DNA from: CBFGTV01 sp965652145 | GTDB taxonomy: Bacteria; Bacillota; Clostridia; Peptostreptococcales; Natronincolaceae | Assembly (NCBI GenBank): GCA_965652145.1 | Contig: CBFGTV010000009.1 | Location: forward strand, 1-64,000 | DNA length: 64,000 nt | Reading direction: 5' to 3' | In this document: one piece after another, positions 41,510-50,843 of the stretch | Layout of the letters: every line of letters starts with the position of its first letter | Numbering within the stretch: position 1 is the stretch's first letter | The notes under the pieces: generated by a model | Told to the model about the DNA's origin: nothing | The model's database searches: none | Seen by the model: only the letters and a program-made list of their open reading frames with translations | Translations under genes and position numbers: made by a program

Positions 41510-43348
41510 TTAATCAATTTTTTGTAGGCCTGCTATAGCAGCTGTTAGTATTTCCTTTAGTTCATTAATAACCGCCGGATCTGCCTCTAAATGTTGATTT
41601 TGCTTGAGTAATTTTTGATAGCCATTCATCAATTTGTTTGAATACTCGAAATCTAGCAGCTCTACCACCTCAATAGATCCTTCGATTAAACCCTTGTCGA
41701 AAATGCCTATTTTTAATTGATTTTCAAACATTTTTATTGTTTCCATAAGATCTGTCATGATTCCATATAGATTCACTTTATGGACATATTTTTTTAACTC
41801 CCCAGTTTGATCAGGGATTGTTTCACTCAACCTGGTAACGACATCATCTGCTATAAAGGCATTGATATTATATGAATTTGCTGCCTTGGACTTTTCTTTA
41901 TATTGTTCCAAAGAAATAATTCCATACCATGCCATTGGATGATTGTTATATGTTTGTTCAAGGGCCAGGTCCCTTTCAACATCAAAAATTCCCTTTAAAT
42001 AGGTTTCTTTTAATGCATGGTCATATTTAAAGTACAAATTGCGATTGATGCGAAGGTTCCATGGAACCTGCTTCCAATATTGTAAAATCTCCTTGTCCCA
42101 GAATGGAGTACGCCATTGGAATCCCCAAAATTCATATACCCTAAGGGCATTATTGATAAAATTAGCCTGCCTGTATTGATAATCCCAAGCTTCGATGATG
42201 TCTGCCGCTACTTCTCTTCCGTAATTAGTTTTATATTGATGCTGGGAAGAAATCGACGTATTAATCTTATTAATAAAATAATCCCTTGATTTTTGATTAA
42301 AGCTGTTTAAATTCCATAACGAATAATGTACAGAAAATAGATACCTGATAATATATTCATGGGGAATTTGTTCATGATTTAAAAATTCCTTAGGAATATG
42401 GCTTCCTGCCACCATATCTCCGCTGTATCCTGGAATAAAAATACTATTTTCTGGTATTTTATTATTATGCTTTAATTCCAGTACAGCCGGCCAATCCTGA
42501 ATGATCGGTATGGCTGCCCCGCTGGATGAATGCTCAAAATATGCTTTCATTTCAGGGGAGTGGTACCATTTATTCCATTTTTCATTACTATACTCAACAA
42601 ATTCCCACTGGTAGCCCAATAAACGGGCTGTCGCCTCTGAAATTTTAGATTCATGATTTCCTTTAACACCATAGGTGAAGCAGATGACATTTTGATAGCC
42701 CAGTCTTTTCAAGGCCACTGCAATACACCTGGAATCGCAGCCTCCGCTGAGGGGTACGACAACCGTTTTGTTTTGAAGAGTTCCTATCATTCTTTTGAAG
42801 GCATTCATATAGCATTCATCAAGTCTTTGAAGCATGCTGCTTTCTTCATCCTTAATAAAGCCGGAATGGTGAAACTGATAATGACTTTGAATTTGAAGCC
42901 TTCGGGTATTTTTGTCAAACACCAGAAATTGACCAGCCTCCAGCTTCTTAATTTGCTCATAAATTGTATCGTCTTTAGTAATAAAGCCCGTCATCTTCAG
43001 CTCATCTATTGCCAGTTGATCATAGGTTAATTGGCTGATCTTTGACTTAAGGATATCTAAACAATCACTAAGCAGGAGTTCTCCTTCCACAAGGCAGTAA
43101 AAAAGAGGAAAGCTCCTGATATGGTCTACACAAGCAATGATTTTATCCGCCATTTCAATAATAATCGAGTAGGCTCCATTTAAGTCCTTTAGTATTTTTT
43201 TAAGTTCTTCAATATGCTTGATATTCACCAGACTACTTTTTACCAAATTCAAGTTTTCAGAATACAACTCATTAGTAATATAACCTTTAAAATAAATATT
43301 CTCATACTGAGTCCAATCAAAGGGCCCATTACTTAAGTAAATGTTCAT
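41510..43348 (-). CDS. Asparagine synthase-like amidotransferase, N-terminal Cys absent
   Basis: This 612-residue protein has a degenerate N-terminal nucleophile domain (about 1-150) and an ATP pyrophosphatase domain with the PP-loop VVPLSGGCDSRCIAVAL, plus the GYSGDMVAGSH pocket. In AsnB the mature N-terminus is Cys; here the protein starts MNIYLSNG, so the glutaminase site is missing. It would have to use free ammonia or another nitrogen source. Similar genes in O-antigen and flagellar glycan loci convert uronic acids to uronamides. It lies just before the sugar-nucleotide genes and after the glycosyltransferases, so amidation of the diacetamido-uronic acid is the best inference. Confidence 0.8.
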   Translation of the reverse strand: MNIYLSNGPFDWTQYENIYFKGYITNELYSENLNLVKSSLVNIKHIEELKKILKDLNGAYSIIIEMADKIIACVDHIRSFPLFYCLVEGELLLSDCLDILKSKISQLTYDQLAIDELKMTGFITKDDTIYEQIKKLEAGQFLVFDKNTRRLQIQSHYQFHHSGFIKDEESSMLQRLDECYMNAFKRMIGTLQNKTVVVPLSGGCDSRCIAVALKRLGYQNVICFTYGVKGNHESKISEATARLLGYQWEFVEYSNEKWNKWYHSPEMKAYFEHSSSGAAIPIIQDWPAVLELKHNNKIPENSIFIPGYSGDMVAGSHIPKEFLNHEQIPHEYIIRYLFSVHYSLWNLNSFNQKSRDYFINKINTSISSQHQYKTNYGREVAADIIEAWDYQYRQANFINNALRVYEFWGFQWRTPFWDKEILQYWKQVPWNLRINRNLYFKYDHALKETYLKGIFDVERDLALEQTYNNHPMAWYGIISLEQYKEKSKAANSYNINAFIADDVVTRLSETIPDQTGELKKYVHKVNLYGIMTDLMETIKMFENQLKIGIFDKGLIEGSIEVVELLDFEYSNKLMNGYQKLLKQNQHLEADPAVINELKEILTAAIAGLQKID

Positions 43349-43358
43349 TGTATCCCCC

Positions 43359-46300
43359 TTAAAATAGTTCTTCTTTTAATATATTTGTAAATTTTGAAGC
43401 TCCCTTTTTATTTAAATGGGAAGTATCCCAAAAGTCTTGATCGGCAAATTCCCTTGAATCAAAATAGTCTAATACCTTAAAGCTATATTTCTGCTGAAAC
43501 TCATTCATAATATTATAAAATTTATTTTTTTGATATTGATTTGCAAATTGCCTATGATAATACTTACTTGTAGGCAAAATGACAATGACCGGTTCTATGT
43601 TATGTTCCTTTAACAATTTCAGATATTGGTCAAAGAGGATTTTATTTTCTTTAACTGTATCGGGATAATTCATTTGTGCCTGTTTCATTGCAATAGCTTC
43701 TTCTTCCTTTATACTTTCTTTATTTAAAACAGTACTTAACTTGTAATAATGGTAATTGATATAATCTTCTTCATAATTATTTTTTTTATAAAGACTATGG
43801 CATAATCTTAAATGCAGAATATTATCATAATGATTGGTTTTTCCCAATTCATAGTAATATCGATGGATACGACTATTTTGAAGGATTGAAGATAAATCAT
43901 AATCAAAGGCATAATAGGAAATACATATGCACAATTTTTTAATGTGGTTTTTCACTGAATCATAGGACAATAAATACTTTGTCAAATGATAATCATAATA
44001 CAGATCTTGAGAAGACAATGCAAAATTAAAGGCGCTGTATGGAAATTCTTCTGCATTAATGCCAACCTCTGCATAGGATAAACCCGTAATTAGAAATTCT
44101 ATCTTACTTTTTTTCAGAAACTCATTTAGCTTTGTTTCAAAGCCTTCAATAAAATAATGGTAAGGATAATTATGGAAATCATATATTTTATCCTTCTTAG
44201 TAACCATAGCCAAGTCGTCAATTATTTTTTGAGCCTTGTTTCTATCCTTTGATAATACAATAACATAATCGTACTGTATTTTTTCTAGGGAATTCATACT
44301 AATTTCCTGGTAGGGTTGATTTGTTTTATATTCCTTCAATACTCCTTTTATATTACCAACATCCGTTAATAAACCCATTTCAAAGGGAGTAACCTCATCT
44401 CCCGCCAGAATAAAATTATATTTTAATGTCCTTTTAAATGGCCCTAAATGCAAATTACTATTTAAAATCTGCTCCTGTATCTTATTGATATGAGCCGCCA
44501 TTACCTTATTTTTATTGGTCTTTTCAGCCATCTTAAAAAAACGATATGATTCATAATACCGTTGCTGATTCAACAGATTCTGGCCTAAACCGAATAGTAA
44601 TTTTTCATTGTTGCTGTCGTGCTCAAGATGCTGCTTTAATAATACTTCTTCCTGACATAGACTTTCTTTGGCTGACATCAGTATTTTTTTATCTGCTTCC
44701 ATTTGTTTTTTATATTGTTGTGATTGATTGCTGTATTCTTTCTTTAATTCTTCATCAAATACAGAAGCCAGTTTTTCCGTCAAGCCTTTACGTTCAAACT
44801 GTTGTACTTCATCGGTAAGTTTTAAGGTTGGCAACGCTCCTTCTTCCCACTTCTGATACATTTCAAGAACGAATTTTTCCATTCCCTTTACGTCATGGTA
44901 TTCTACGTTTCTTCCACGCTCAGTTTTTTTGATTAGTTTTTCCAGCACGCTTCCCTTGGGTGACAGGGATAATATCGGCTTTGACAGTCTTAAATATTCA
45001 AAAACCTTTCCGGTATATACGCTATACCACCTTGGGCCCTCACCCGTTATAATTAGCAGCAGGTGGCAACTACTGGCTTTAACGAGACTCTCTCGATGTG
45101 ATAAGTATCCAATAAACCGAATATTATCTTCCAATCCCAATTTCTTAACATATTCTATGTATGTATCATCATTATCTGTGTGGGTGAAATAAATAATCAG
45201 CTTATCTTTTTGGATTTTTCCGGTTTTAATAAGATTACTGATACAATTAATAAAGGTGATGGGTGTTCGATTGCCATATAATAGACCATTGTGGATAATG
45301 GAAAATTTGCCTTCCTCTTGCCCCTCTGGGTGAATACCGTCAAAATCTGCTTCATCATATCCATTGGTTATAGAGGTTATTTTGCTTGACGGCACATTAA
45401 ACAATTTTACATAGTTATCTCTCATAATTGGTGCAGCCACTACAACATGATCGGCATGACTTAAAAACTTATTTTCCAAATGATGATCTATTTTATATTG
45501 AATACTGCTACGATTATATTGTGCCATAGGGTTATTGGTCCACTCATCACGAAAATCTATGATCCAGGGCTTGTTGTATTTTTGCTTCAATAAATAGGCC
45601 ACAGCATGGTCGGAATAGGGGCCCGATGTGGAATAGATCAAATCTATTTCGTTGAAATTGACATGCTGCTCGATGTTTTTTAAAACTTCCTTTCCCCACA
45701 TGATATAGAAGTCTGGTATAAAAAGAATTTGCTCCAGTCGATCCGGGTTATTATTAAGTAAGTTAATATACTCATTGAGTAATTCCTTATCATCAAGCAA
45801 ATCATCATAGAGTTTGATTAATTCCTGAACAGCACCATTATTAACCGAACTTGGTTCATCGAATCTAATTACTTCAATATCCTTATCAACCTCTTCACAC
45901 AGGCTTTCATCCTTCAGGGGGTAATGGGTATGTCCTACGGTTACGACAATTGGCTCCCAGCCAAAGCTTCTAAGATATTTGATAAATTTCAGTGTTCTTT
46001 GCACACCTGAGCCCCCAACAGGAGGAAAAATATGAGCAATAACCAATACCTTTTTTCTTACGGCATGTTTTTGGATCACATCCAATTGATTAAGTTCCTC
46101 AAGTTTGCTATGTAACATTTCTCTGGTTTGCGGATCTTGGCAAACCCCATGGGCCTGCCTGTAAAGCTTATAGGCCGTTATATTGTTCTGCCTGGCCTCA
46201 TTGATATGGGCTAAATTGCACAGTAGATCTACATTATGATGATCCATTTTTAAGCCTGCTTCAATATGGTTTTCTGCCGCTTGATAATCTCCGTTTAAAA

Positions 46301-46460
46301 TATTAATCACGGCTTTAAAGGAGAACATATCAATATCATCACCGGCCATTGCCTCGTATTTTTCAATAATCTGATTGGCCCTTTCATATAGACCCTTTTC
46401 AATTAAAATCGATATATTTTCTTTAATCTCTTTTTTTATTTGATCCAATGATTTCTCCAA
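43359..46460 (-). CDS. TPR-glycosyltransferase-SGNH-like fusion protein
   Basis: This 1033-residue protein has TPR-like repeats (about 1-130), a GT-B glycosyltransferase of the GT4 type (about 137-575; VLVIAHIFPPVGGSGVQRTL, IIDFRDEWTNN, FEYLRLSKPILSLS), more helical repeats (about 590-690), a Rossmann-like sugar-modifying segment (about 700-790), and a C-terminal region with VIVILPTSKYYHRQF and an Asp-x-x-His pair in WDTSHLNKKG, like SGNH esterases or acyltransferases. It sits between the GT2 gene and the AsnB-like gene downstream of flagellin. I infer that it adds and decorates a flagellin sugar; the order of activities is unknown. Confidence 0.75.
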   Translation of the reverse strand: MEKSLDQIKKEIKENISILIEKGLYERANQIIEKYEAMAGDDIDMFSFKAVINILNGDYQAAENHIEAGLKMDHHNVDLLCNLAHINEARQNNITAYKLYRQAHGVCQDPQTREMLHSKLEELNQLDVIQKHAVRKKVLVIAHIFPPVGGSGVQRTLKFIKYLRSFGWEPIVVTVGHTHYPLKDESLCEEVDKDIEVIRFDEPSSVNNGAVQELIKLYDDLLDDKELLNEYINLLNNNPDRLEQILFIPDFYIMWGKEVLKNIEQHVNFNEIDLIYSTSGPYSDHAVAYLLKQKYNKPWIIDFRDEWTNNPMAQYNRSSIQYKIDHHLENKFLSHADHVVVAAPIMRDNYVKLFNVPSSKITSITNGYDEADFDGIHPEGQEEGKFSIIHNGLLYGNRTPITFINCISNLIKTGKIQKDKLIIYFTHTDNDDTYIEYVKKLGLEDNIRFIGYLSHRESLVKASSCHLLLIITGEGPRWYSVYTGKVFEYLRLSKPILSLSPKGSVLEKLIKKTERGRNVEYHDVKGMEKFVLEMYQKWEEGALPTLKLTDEVQQFERKGLTEKLASVFDEELKKEYSNQSQQYKKQMEADKKILMSAKESLCQEEVLLKQHLEHDSNNEKLLFGLGQNLLNQQRYYESYRFFKMAEKTNKNKVMAAHINKIQEQILNSNLHLGPFKRTLKYNFILAGDEVTPFEMGLLTDVGNIKGVLKEYKTNQPYQEISMNSLEKIQYDYVIVLSKDRNKAQKIIDDLAMVTKKDKIYDFHNYPYHYFIEGFETKLNEFLKKSKIEFLITGLSYAEVGINAEEFPYSAFNFALSSQDLYYDYHLTKYLLSYDSVKNHIKKLCICISYYAFDYDLSSILQNSRIHRYYYELGKTNHYDNILHLRLCHSLYKKNNYEEDYINYHYYKLSTVLNKESIKEEEAIAMKQAQMNYPDTVKENKILFDQYLKLLKEHNIEPVIVILPTSKYYHRQFANQYQKNKFYNIMNEFQQKYSFKVLDYFDSREFADQDFWDTSHLNKKGASKFTNILKEELF

Positions 46461-46505
46461 TTTATCACACCTTCATTTCCTTTGTTATTGAAGCGTTAAA
46501 TAAAA

Positions 46506-48971
46506 TTACTCCCTTATCAGAAGCTCAGATTCCAATAATACCGATTCCATGTCACCTTCAATAATAGAATTATACTCCTTTAATAACAGCCTGGCCTCAT
46601 GTAAATTGTTATTATTGATTAACGCCTTTATTTTATCCTTGATCGATTCCTTATAATGCTCCAGCTCATCCTGTGGGTGCTTTTTGGAATCAGCTTGATT
46701 GTATTGATTATTTAAAGGATTTCCCTTAAGATCAGCGATTAGCTCCTTTAGCTGCTGCCGCTGCTGCTCTGAGCTGGTCGCTAAGATAGCCCCTTCATAT
46801 AGGGTGATGGCCTCTTTGGTCTGGTTCATGGTTTGGCAGTAGAAGGCACCATTGCATAGCAAATCGAAATTATATAATTCCAATGATAATCCTTCCTTTA
46901 TGGCTTCCTCTGCCTTAACCCAATTTTTCTTATGCATTTCAATCATCGATTTTATGGAATAAATTGCTATATCCTTCGGGTTGACGGCCTCATATTCCTT
47001 TAGTATTTCTTCGGCCGCTTCAATGCTTCCACTTACAATGTAATCGTTGATTGTTGATTTCAATTTTGCAGCGATGCTTAAAAATTCACTGTTGGTGTTC
47101 AATCTTTCATCTTTTTCTTTAATTAATAATTCAATCCCCCTGCTCAGCTCAGGTAACACCTTTAAGGCCTTTCTCAGGAGCCTTATCGCGTCGGATGGAC
47201 TTTCCTCCCTTAGCATTAAATAATGATACATATGGGCAAAGAATACATCTTCATCGGTTTTAAGTCTGTTAAAACAACTTTGATCCTCGATTAGCTGCCG
47301 TTGATAGGTGGTGAATAAATCCTGTATACCTTCAAAAATAAAGCCTTTAAACACACCCAGGTAATGTTTGTCTACCAATAATTTATCTGTTAATAAGCAC
47401 TTTCTGATTACCTTTCTTAACCTAAAATCTTTACAGCCATACAAGTCCTTACTATAGTCTAAAATCAATTGGAACAGTTCCCTTTGGCTATGCCGATTGG
47501 AATCAAAAATATACCGGAAAAATTCCGTTAGTTTCCTTTCACTGCAGCCCCGCAGCATTTCAACAATACTATCATTCATTTTAATTTGATACAATAAAAT
47601 ATCGCCATAATATGAAGGCAGCTCGTTAAAGCTCCATTTCCTTGTTTCATCTATTGCATCCTTTTCTTCAGGCCTTATACGAATTTTCATTAACAAACCG
47701 TATTGACCGCTTTCGTCCTTAAAGAGCTCCCATATCTTTCTTCTCACCTCAGGCTCTTCTGCAAGCATGTATTTTTCCAGATCCGAAATAAAATCCTTTT
47801 TCTTGTCAGGTAATAACTCACTACTATAATAGTTCTTTAATTCTTCAAGTCTTTCAGTTTTAACACAGGCACCAATAAAGGCAATAGAGATTTTTCCCTT
47901 TAATACAGGGTCTTTAAGTAATTTAAATTGAGATAAGGCCACTTCATATTCTTTTTCATTGTAATAAAGAGTGCAGGTTTTGGCCATGACCCTTTCCAGG
48001 TACCCAGAAGTTAAGGAGGGCGTTGCAATGTCATTGTAGCCTATAAATTTTTCATAATTCCTGGCCATATCAATAAATTTTTCGTAGTTTTCCAGGGCTT
48101 CATCAATTTTATTTAGCTTCTCAAGGGCTGCCCCAAGAAAATAATAGACATCTAAATAACCGTCCTGGGTCGAAATGGCTTTTTTCGCCAGTTTTACCGT
48201 TTCTTCATTTTTCCCATTGGAAAAAAGCATATTTAATAATTGCATATAAATATACATTCGATGCTTTAAATCTAATTTATTTTTTAAAGCAGTATCATAG
48301 GCCCTTTGAATGTATTTTAGTGCGGTAATATTGTCATGATACATTGAATAGGACTGGGATAACTGATATAGAATATAAACGTTTTCCGAATCCTTTTCCA
48401 GCTCCTTTTCCAGAATGGGCACATTTCGCTTAAACTTTTTTTCCATTAATTGAGGATCATCAGAAATATAACCATAATGGCCCAATAGAGAGTTAATGTG
48501 ATACATGGGCAGTTTAAAATTGGGCTGCTCATGAACAGCACCACTATATTGAAATCCCTTTCTTTTGAAGAAGCGGACAATTGTACTGATATTGGTGGTC
48601 TTTTTTCTAACATCCATATAGTTTTTGATTTTAATGGATGCCGATTGATATTTTTTGTGCTTAGAACCCTTAAAAAAACCGATGATATCACTGGTATCCT
48701 CCAACACCTCATCGCCATCCAGAACAAGTATCCATTCTCCCTTGGCATAGCTGATGGAGAGATTTCTCATGGCAGCAAAATCATCATTCCATTGATGAAA
48801 ATACAGTTTATCAGCATAATTTTTTGCAATTTCTGGGGTACGATCATCGGACCCAGTGTCAAGGATAATCAATTCTGATGGAATGGAACTTCTTAGGGGT
48901 TCAAGACTTTTTAAGGATGCTTCTATATATTTTTCTTCGTTTTTTACCATCATGACAATGCTTAGTTTCAT
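46506..48971 (-). CDS. TPR-containing GT2 glycosyltransferase, likely flagellin-modifying
   Basis: This 821-residue protein has an N-terminal GT-A domain (about 1-240) with LSIVMMVKNEEKYIEASL, IILDTGSDDRTPEIA and the metal-binding VLDGDEVLED. It continues into a long TPR superhelix (about 250-800). This layout is common in enzymes that glycosylate flagellin or other proteins, where the TPRs hold the acceptor. It is the first gene after hag. Its C-terminal TPR module is clearly like the N-terminal module of the next gene, and the protein ends partway through another copy. Confidence 0.88.
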   Translation of the reverse strand: MKLSIVMMVKNEEKYIEASLKSLEPLRSSIPSELIILDTGSDDRTPEIAKNYADKLYFHQWNDDFAAMRNLSISYAKGEWILVLDGDEVLEDTSDIIGFFKGSKHKKYQSASIKIKNYMDVRKKTTNISTIVRFFKRKGFQYSGAVHEQPNFKLPMYHINSLLGHYGYISDDPQLMEKKFKRNVPILEKELEKDSENVYILYQLSQSYSMYHDNITALKYIQRAYDTALKNKLDLKHRMYIYMQLLNMLFSNGKNEETVKLAKKAISTQDGYLDVYYFLGAALEKLNKIDEALENYEKFIDMARNYEKFIGYNDIATPSLTSGYLERVMAKTCTLYYNEKEYEVALSQFKLLKDPVLKGKISIAFIGACVKTERLEELKNYYSSELLPDKKKDFISDLEKYMLAEEPEVRRKIWELFKDESGQYGLLMKIRIRPEEKDAIDETRKWSFNELPSYYGDILLYQIKMNDSIVEMLRGCSERKLTEFFRYIFDSNRHSQRELFQLILDYSKDLYGCKDFRLRKVIRKCLLTDKLLVDKHYLGVFKGFIFEGIQDLFTTYQRQLIEDQSCFNRLKTDEDVFFAHMYHYLMLREESPSDAIRLLRKALKVLPELSRGIELLIKEKDERLNTNSEFLSIAAKLKSTINDYIVSGSIEAAEEILKEYEAVNPKDIAIYSIKSMIEMHKKNWVKAEEAIKEGLSLELYNFDLLCNGAFYCQTMNQTKEAITLYEGAILATSSEQQRQQLKELIADLKGNPLNNQYNQADSKKHPQDELEHYKESIKDKIKALINNNNLHEARLLLKEYNSIIEGDMESVLLESELLIRE

Positions 48972-49005
48972 TATTTCGCCTCCTAAACAATTTTGGCTAA
49001 TTTAT

Positions 49006-49053
49006 AAAAGTTTTGTTTAAGGAAAAAACATTTTTTCCTTAAACAAAGCTTTT
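49006..49053 (-). other. 23-bp hairpin between hag terminator and glycosyltransferase gene
   Basis: Arms 49006-49028 and 49031-49053 are complementary with one G-U pair and a minimal loop. It lies 35 bases before the GT2 start, behind the hag terminator. No clean T-tail follows on the minus strand, so it may be a processing or stability element or a second barrier to read-through. Confidence 0.65.
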
Positions 49054-49062
49054 ATTTGATTT

Positions 49063-49092
49063 AAAAAAGAGGGTAGACTGGCTACCCTCTTT
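49063..49092 (-). terminator. Intrinsic terminator of hag
   Basis: An 11-bp stem (AAAGAGGGTAG/CTACCCTCTTT) with a five-base loop is followed on the minus strand by a T-run. Partial read-through would feed the glycosylation genes. Confidence 0.9.
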
Positions 49093-49115
49093 TCATATGT
49101 CACTTTTTACATTAA

Positions 49116-49940
49116 TTATCTTAATAATTGAAGTACCCCTTGAGGTGCTTGATTAGCTTGTGCTAGCATAGCTGTAGCAGCTTGTTGAAGAATGTTAGTT
49201 CTTGTGAAGTTCATCATTTCCTTAGCCATGTCAGTGTCTCTGATTCGAGATTCTGAAGCTTGTAGGTTTTCAGCAGCTACGTCTACGTTTTTGATTGTGT
49301 GCTCTAATCTGTTTTGAACGGCTCCAAGATCTGCTCTGAACTCAGCTACTTGAATAATAGCAGCATTTATTGTACTGATTGCAGCTTGTGCAGCAGTTTG
49401 AGTAGCTACACTTACTCCGCTGATACCTATGGCATCTGCTGTAACAGCATTTAATGTAACAGAAATTCTATGGCTAGCTTCATCGTTTGGTCCAACTTGG
49501 AAGCTGATTGAAGTTGTACTATTAAGAAGTTTTTGACCGTTGAATTCAATTTTTTCTGAAATGGCATCTACTTCTTTTAGTAATTGAGAAATTTCCTTTT
49601 CAGCTAGTTCTCTGTCTTCATCTTGGTAAGTTCCGTTGGCTGTTTGAACAGCTAGCTCTCTCATACGTTGAAGAATTGCATGGGTTTCATTTAAACCACC
49701 TTCAGCAGTTTGAATTAAAGAAACACCGTCTTGAGCATTTCTGGAAGCTTGCTCTAAACCTCTGATTTGAGCTCTCATCTTTTCAGAAATCGCCAAACCT
49801 GCAGCATCATCAGCAGCTCTGTTGATTCTTAAGCCAGAAGACAATTTTTCTACTGCCTTGCTTTGATCGCTTCCTGTTAATTTTAATGATCTGTGAGAGT
49901 TGATTGCCAACATATTGTTGTTAATTACCATGTTACTCAT
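49116..49940 (-). CDS. hag: Flagellin
   Basis: This 274-residue filament protein has the conserved D0/D1 ends (INNNMLAINSHRSLKLT at the N-terminus; ASESRIRDTDMAKEMMNFTR and ILQQAATAMLAQANQAPQGVLQLL at the C-terminus) with a short central domain (about 140-185). It is exported by the flagellar type III system with FliS and FliW as partners. Ser/Thr in the central domain are the probable glycosylation sites. It has its own sigma-D promoter, a CsrA-type leader and a strong terminator. Confidence 0.97.
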   Translation of the reverse strand: MSNMVINNNMLAINSHRSLKLTGSDQSKAVEKLSSGLRINRAADDAAGLAISEKMRAQIRGLEQASRNAQDGVSLIQTAEGGLNETHAILQRMRELAVQTANGTYQDEDRELAEKEISQLLKEVDAISEKIEFNGQKLLNSTTSISFQVGPNDEASHRISVTLNAVTADAIGISGVSVATQTAAQAAISTINAAIIQVAEFRADLGAVQNRLEHTIKNVDVAAENLQASESRIRDTDMAKEMMNFTRTNILQQAATAMLAQANQAPQGVLQLLR

Positions 49941-50060
49941 TTTGTATTCCTCCTTGAATTTTTTTATTTACCCTGACGTCCATGTCTGGGTTGGTAAACC
50001 TTTTTGTTGATCCATTTCCATGCCGGCATTATTATGGAAAAAGGATTTTTTTGCCTTACA
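49941..50060 (-). promoter_or_regulatory. hag leader with candidate CsrA-binding GGA sites
   Basis: The leader of about 120 bases contains GGA motifs at ACATGGACG, CATGGAAATGG and the ribosome-binding site CAAGGAGGAA. The CATGGAAA copy is the 3' arm of a 7-bp hairpin (TTTCCAT/ATGGAAA). In B. subtilis CsrA binds a comparable pair of sites to stop hag translation, and csrA is the next gene here. Confidence 0.65.
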
Positions 50061-50066
50061 ATATAT

Positions 50067-50093
50067 TTATCGGATAAAAAACAGGATACTTTA
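50067..50093 (-). promoter_or_regulatory. Sigma-D promoter of hag
   Basis: TAAA and TCCGATAA are separated by exactly 15 bases on the minus strand (consensus TAAA-N15-GCCGATAA, one mismatch). Confidence 0.85.
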
Positions 50094-50112
50094 TAGCATA
50101 TTATAAATTTTT

Positions 50113-50346
50113 TTAATCTTTTTTGTAGAAAATTTTTTTCAGCTGCTCTATATTTTTGACATCAACACTGGTGGCTGCCTTGTTTTCTGCCTCGATGGTA
50201 ACATAGACCTCTTTACGATAAATTTCTACATTTTTAGGCGCCTCAATTCCCAGCTTTACCTTTCCCTCTTCAATTCCCAGAATTTTAACTTCTATGTTTT
50301 GTCCTATGATAATGCTTTCATCCTGTTTTCTAGTCAATACCAGCAC
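50113..50346 (-). CDS. csrA: Carbon storage/flagellin translation regulator CsrA
   Basis: This 77-residue RNA-binding protein represses translation by binding GGA hairpins. The opening MLVLTRKQDESIIIG and the core VKLGIEAPKNVEIYRKEVY are diagnostic. In Firmicutes it represses hag and is sequestered by FliW, encoded 11 bases upstream. The C-terminus (about residue 60 onward) is a little longer than in Escherichia coli, as is usual in this phylum. Confidence 0.97.
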   Translation of the reverse strand: MLVLTRKQDESIIIGQNIEVKILGIEEGKVKLGIEAPKNVEIYRKEVYVTIEAENKAATSVDVKNIEQLKKIFYKKD

Positions 50347-50357
50347 CGGCGCCCCTC

Positions 50358-50819
50358 CTATCCTACCTGCTTTATTTCTTCCAAGATCAAATGCTTGGTA
50401 TGATACTGCTGCCCCTCTAAAACAATCTGCTTGCCCCGGTTATTCTCTTGATTGATGATAATAGGCGCCATCAGATTAGCGGTCATTTGATTGATATCAT
50501 TGGGTATCACCACAATGGCATAAATTAAAAGGGACTCTGGAGCGTTGATTTCCAGTCTTTCGACAATTGACTTGGGAATTTGAAAGTCGTAATCTTTTTT
50601 GAATAAAAAGGGATTGATAATTACAAAGGCCAGTTGAGGATCTTCAACCGATTGAAGCCAGTGAAAGGGAATTTCTTCTTCAGGATTTTTAATTATGACA
50701 TATTGAGTCAATTTTTCAAAGCCTGGAATACCGTCTTGAAACATGATAATCTCTTCCTGCTTGATCTCTAATTCCCCAAAATTACGAGTGTGTATCAGCA
50801 TTAAATTACCCTCCTGCAA
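50358..50819 (-). CDS. fliW: Flagellar assembly factor FliW
   Basis: This protein of about 150 residues binds flagellin, and when free it binds and inhibits CsrA, so that flagellin secretion sets hag translation. Signature parts are FQDGIPGFEKLTQYVII and WLQSVEDPQLAFVIINPF. The likely start is the ATG that gives MLIHTRNFGELEI, a few codons inside the longest frame. It lies between yviE and csrA. Confidence 0.95.
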   Translation of the reverse strand: MQEGNLMLIHTRNFGELEIKQEEIIMFQDGIPGFEKLTQYVIIKNPEEEIPFHWLQSVEDPQLAFVIINPFLFKKDYDFQIPKSIVERLEINAPESLLIYAIVVIPNDINQMTANLMAPIIINQENNRGKQIVLEGQQYHTKHLILEEIKQVG

Positions 50820-50843
50820 ATAGATGATAGAAAAATCCTATAC

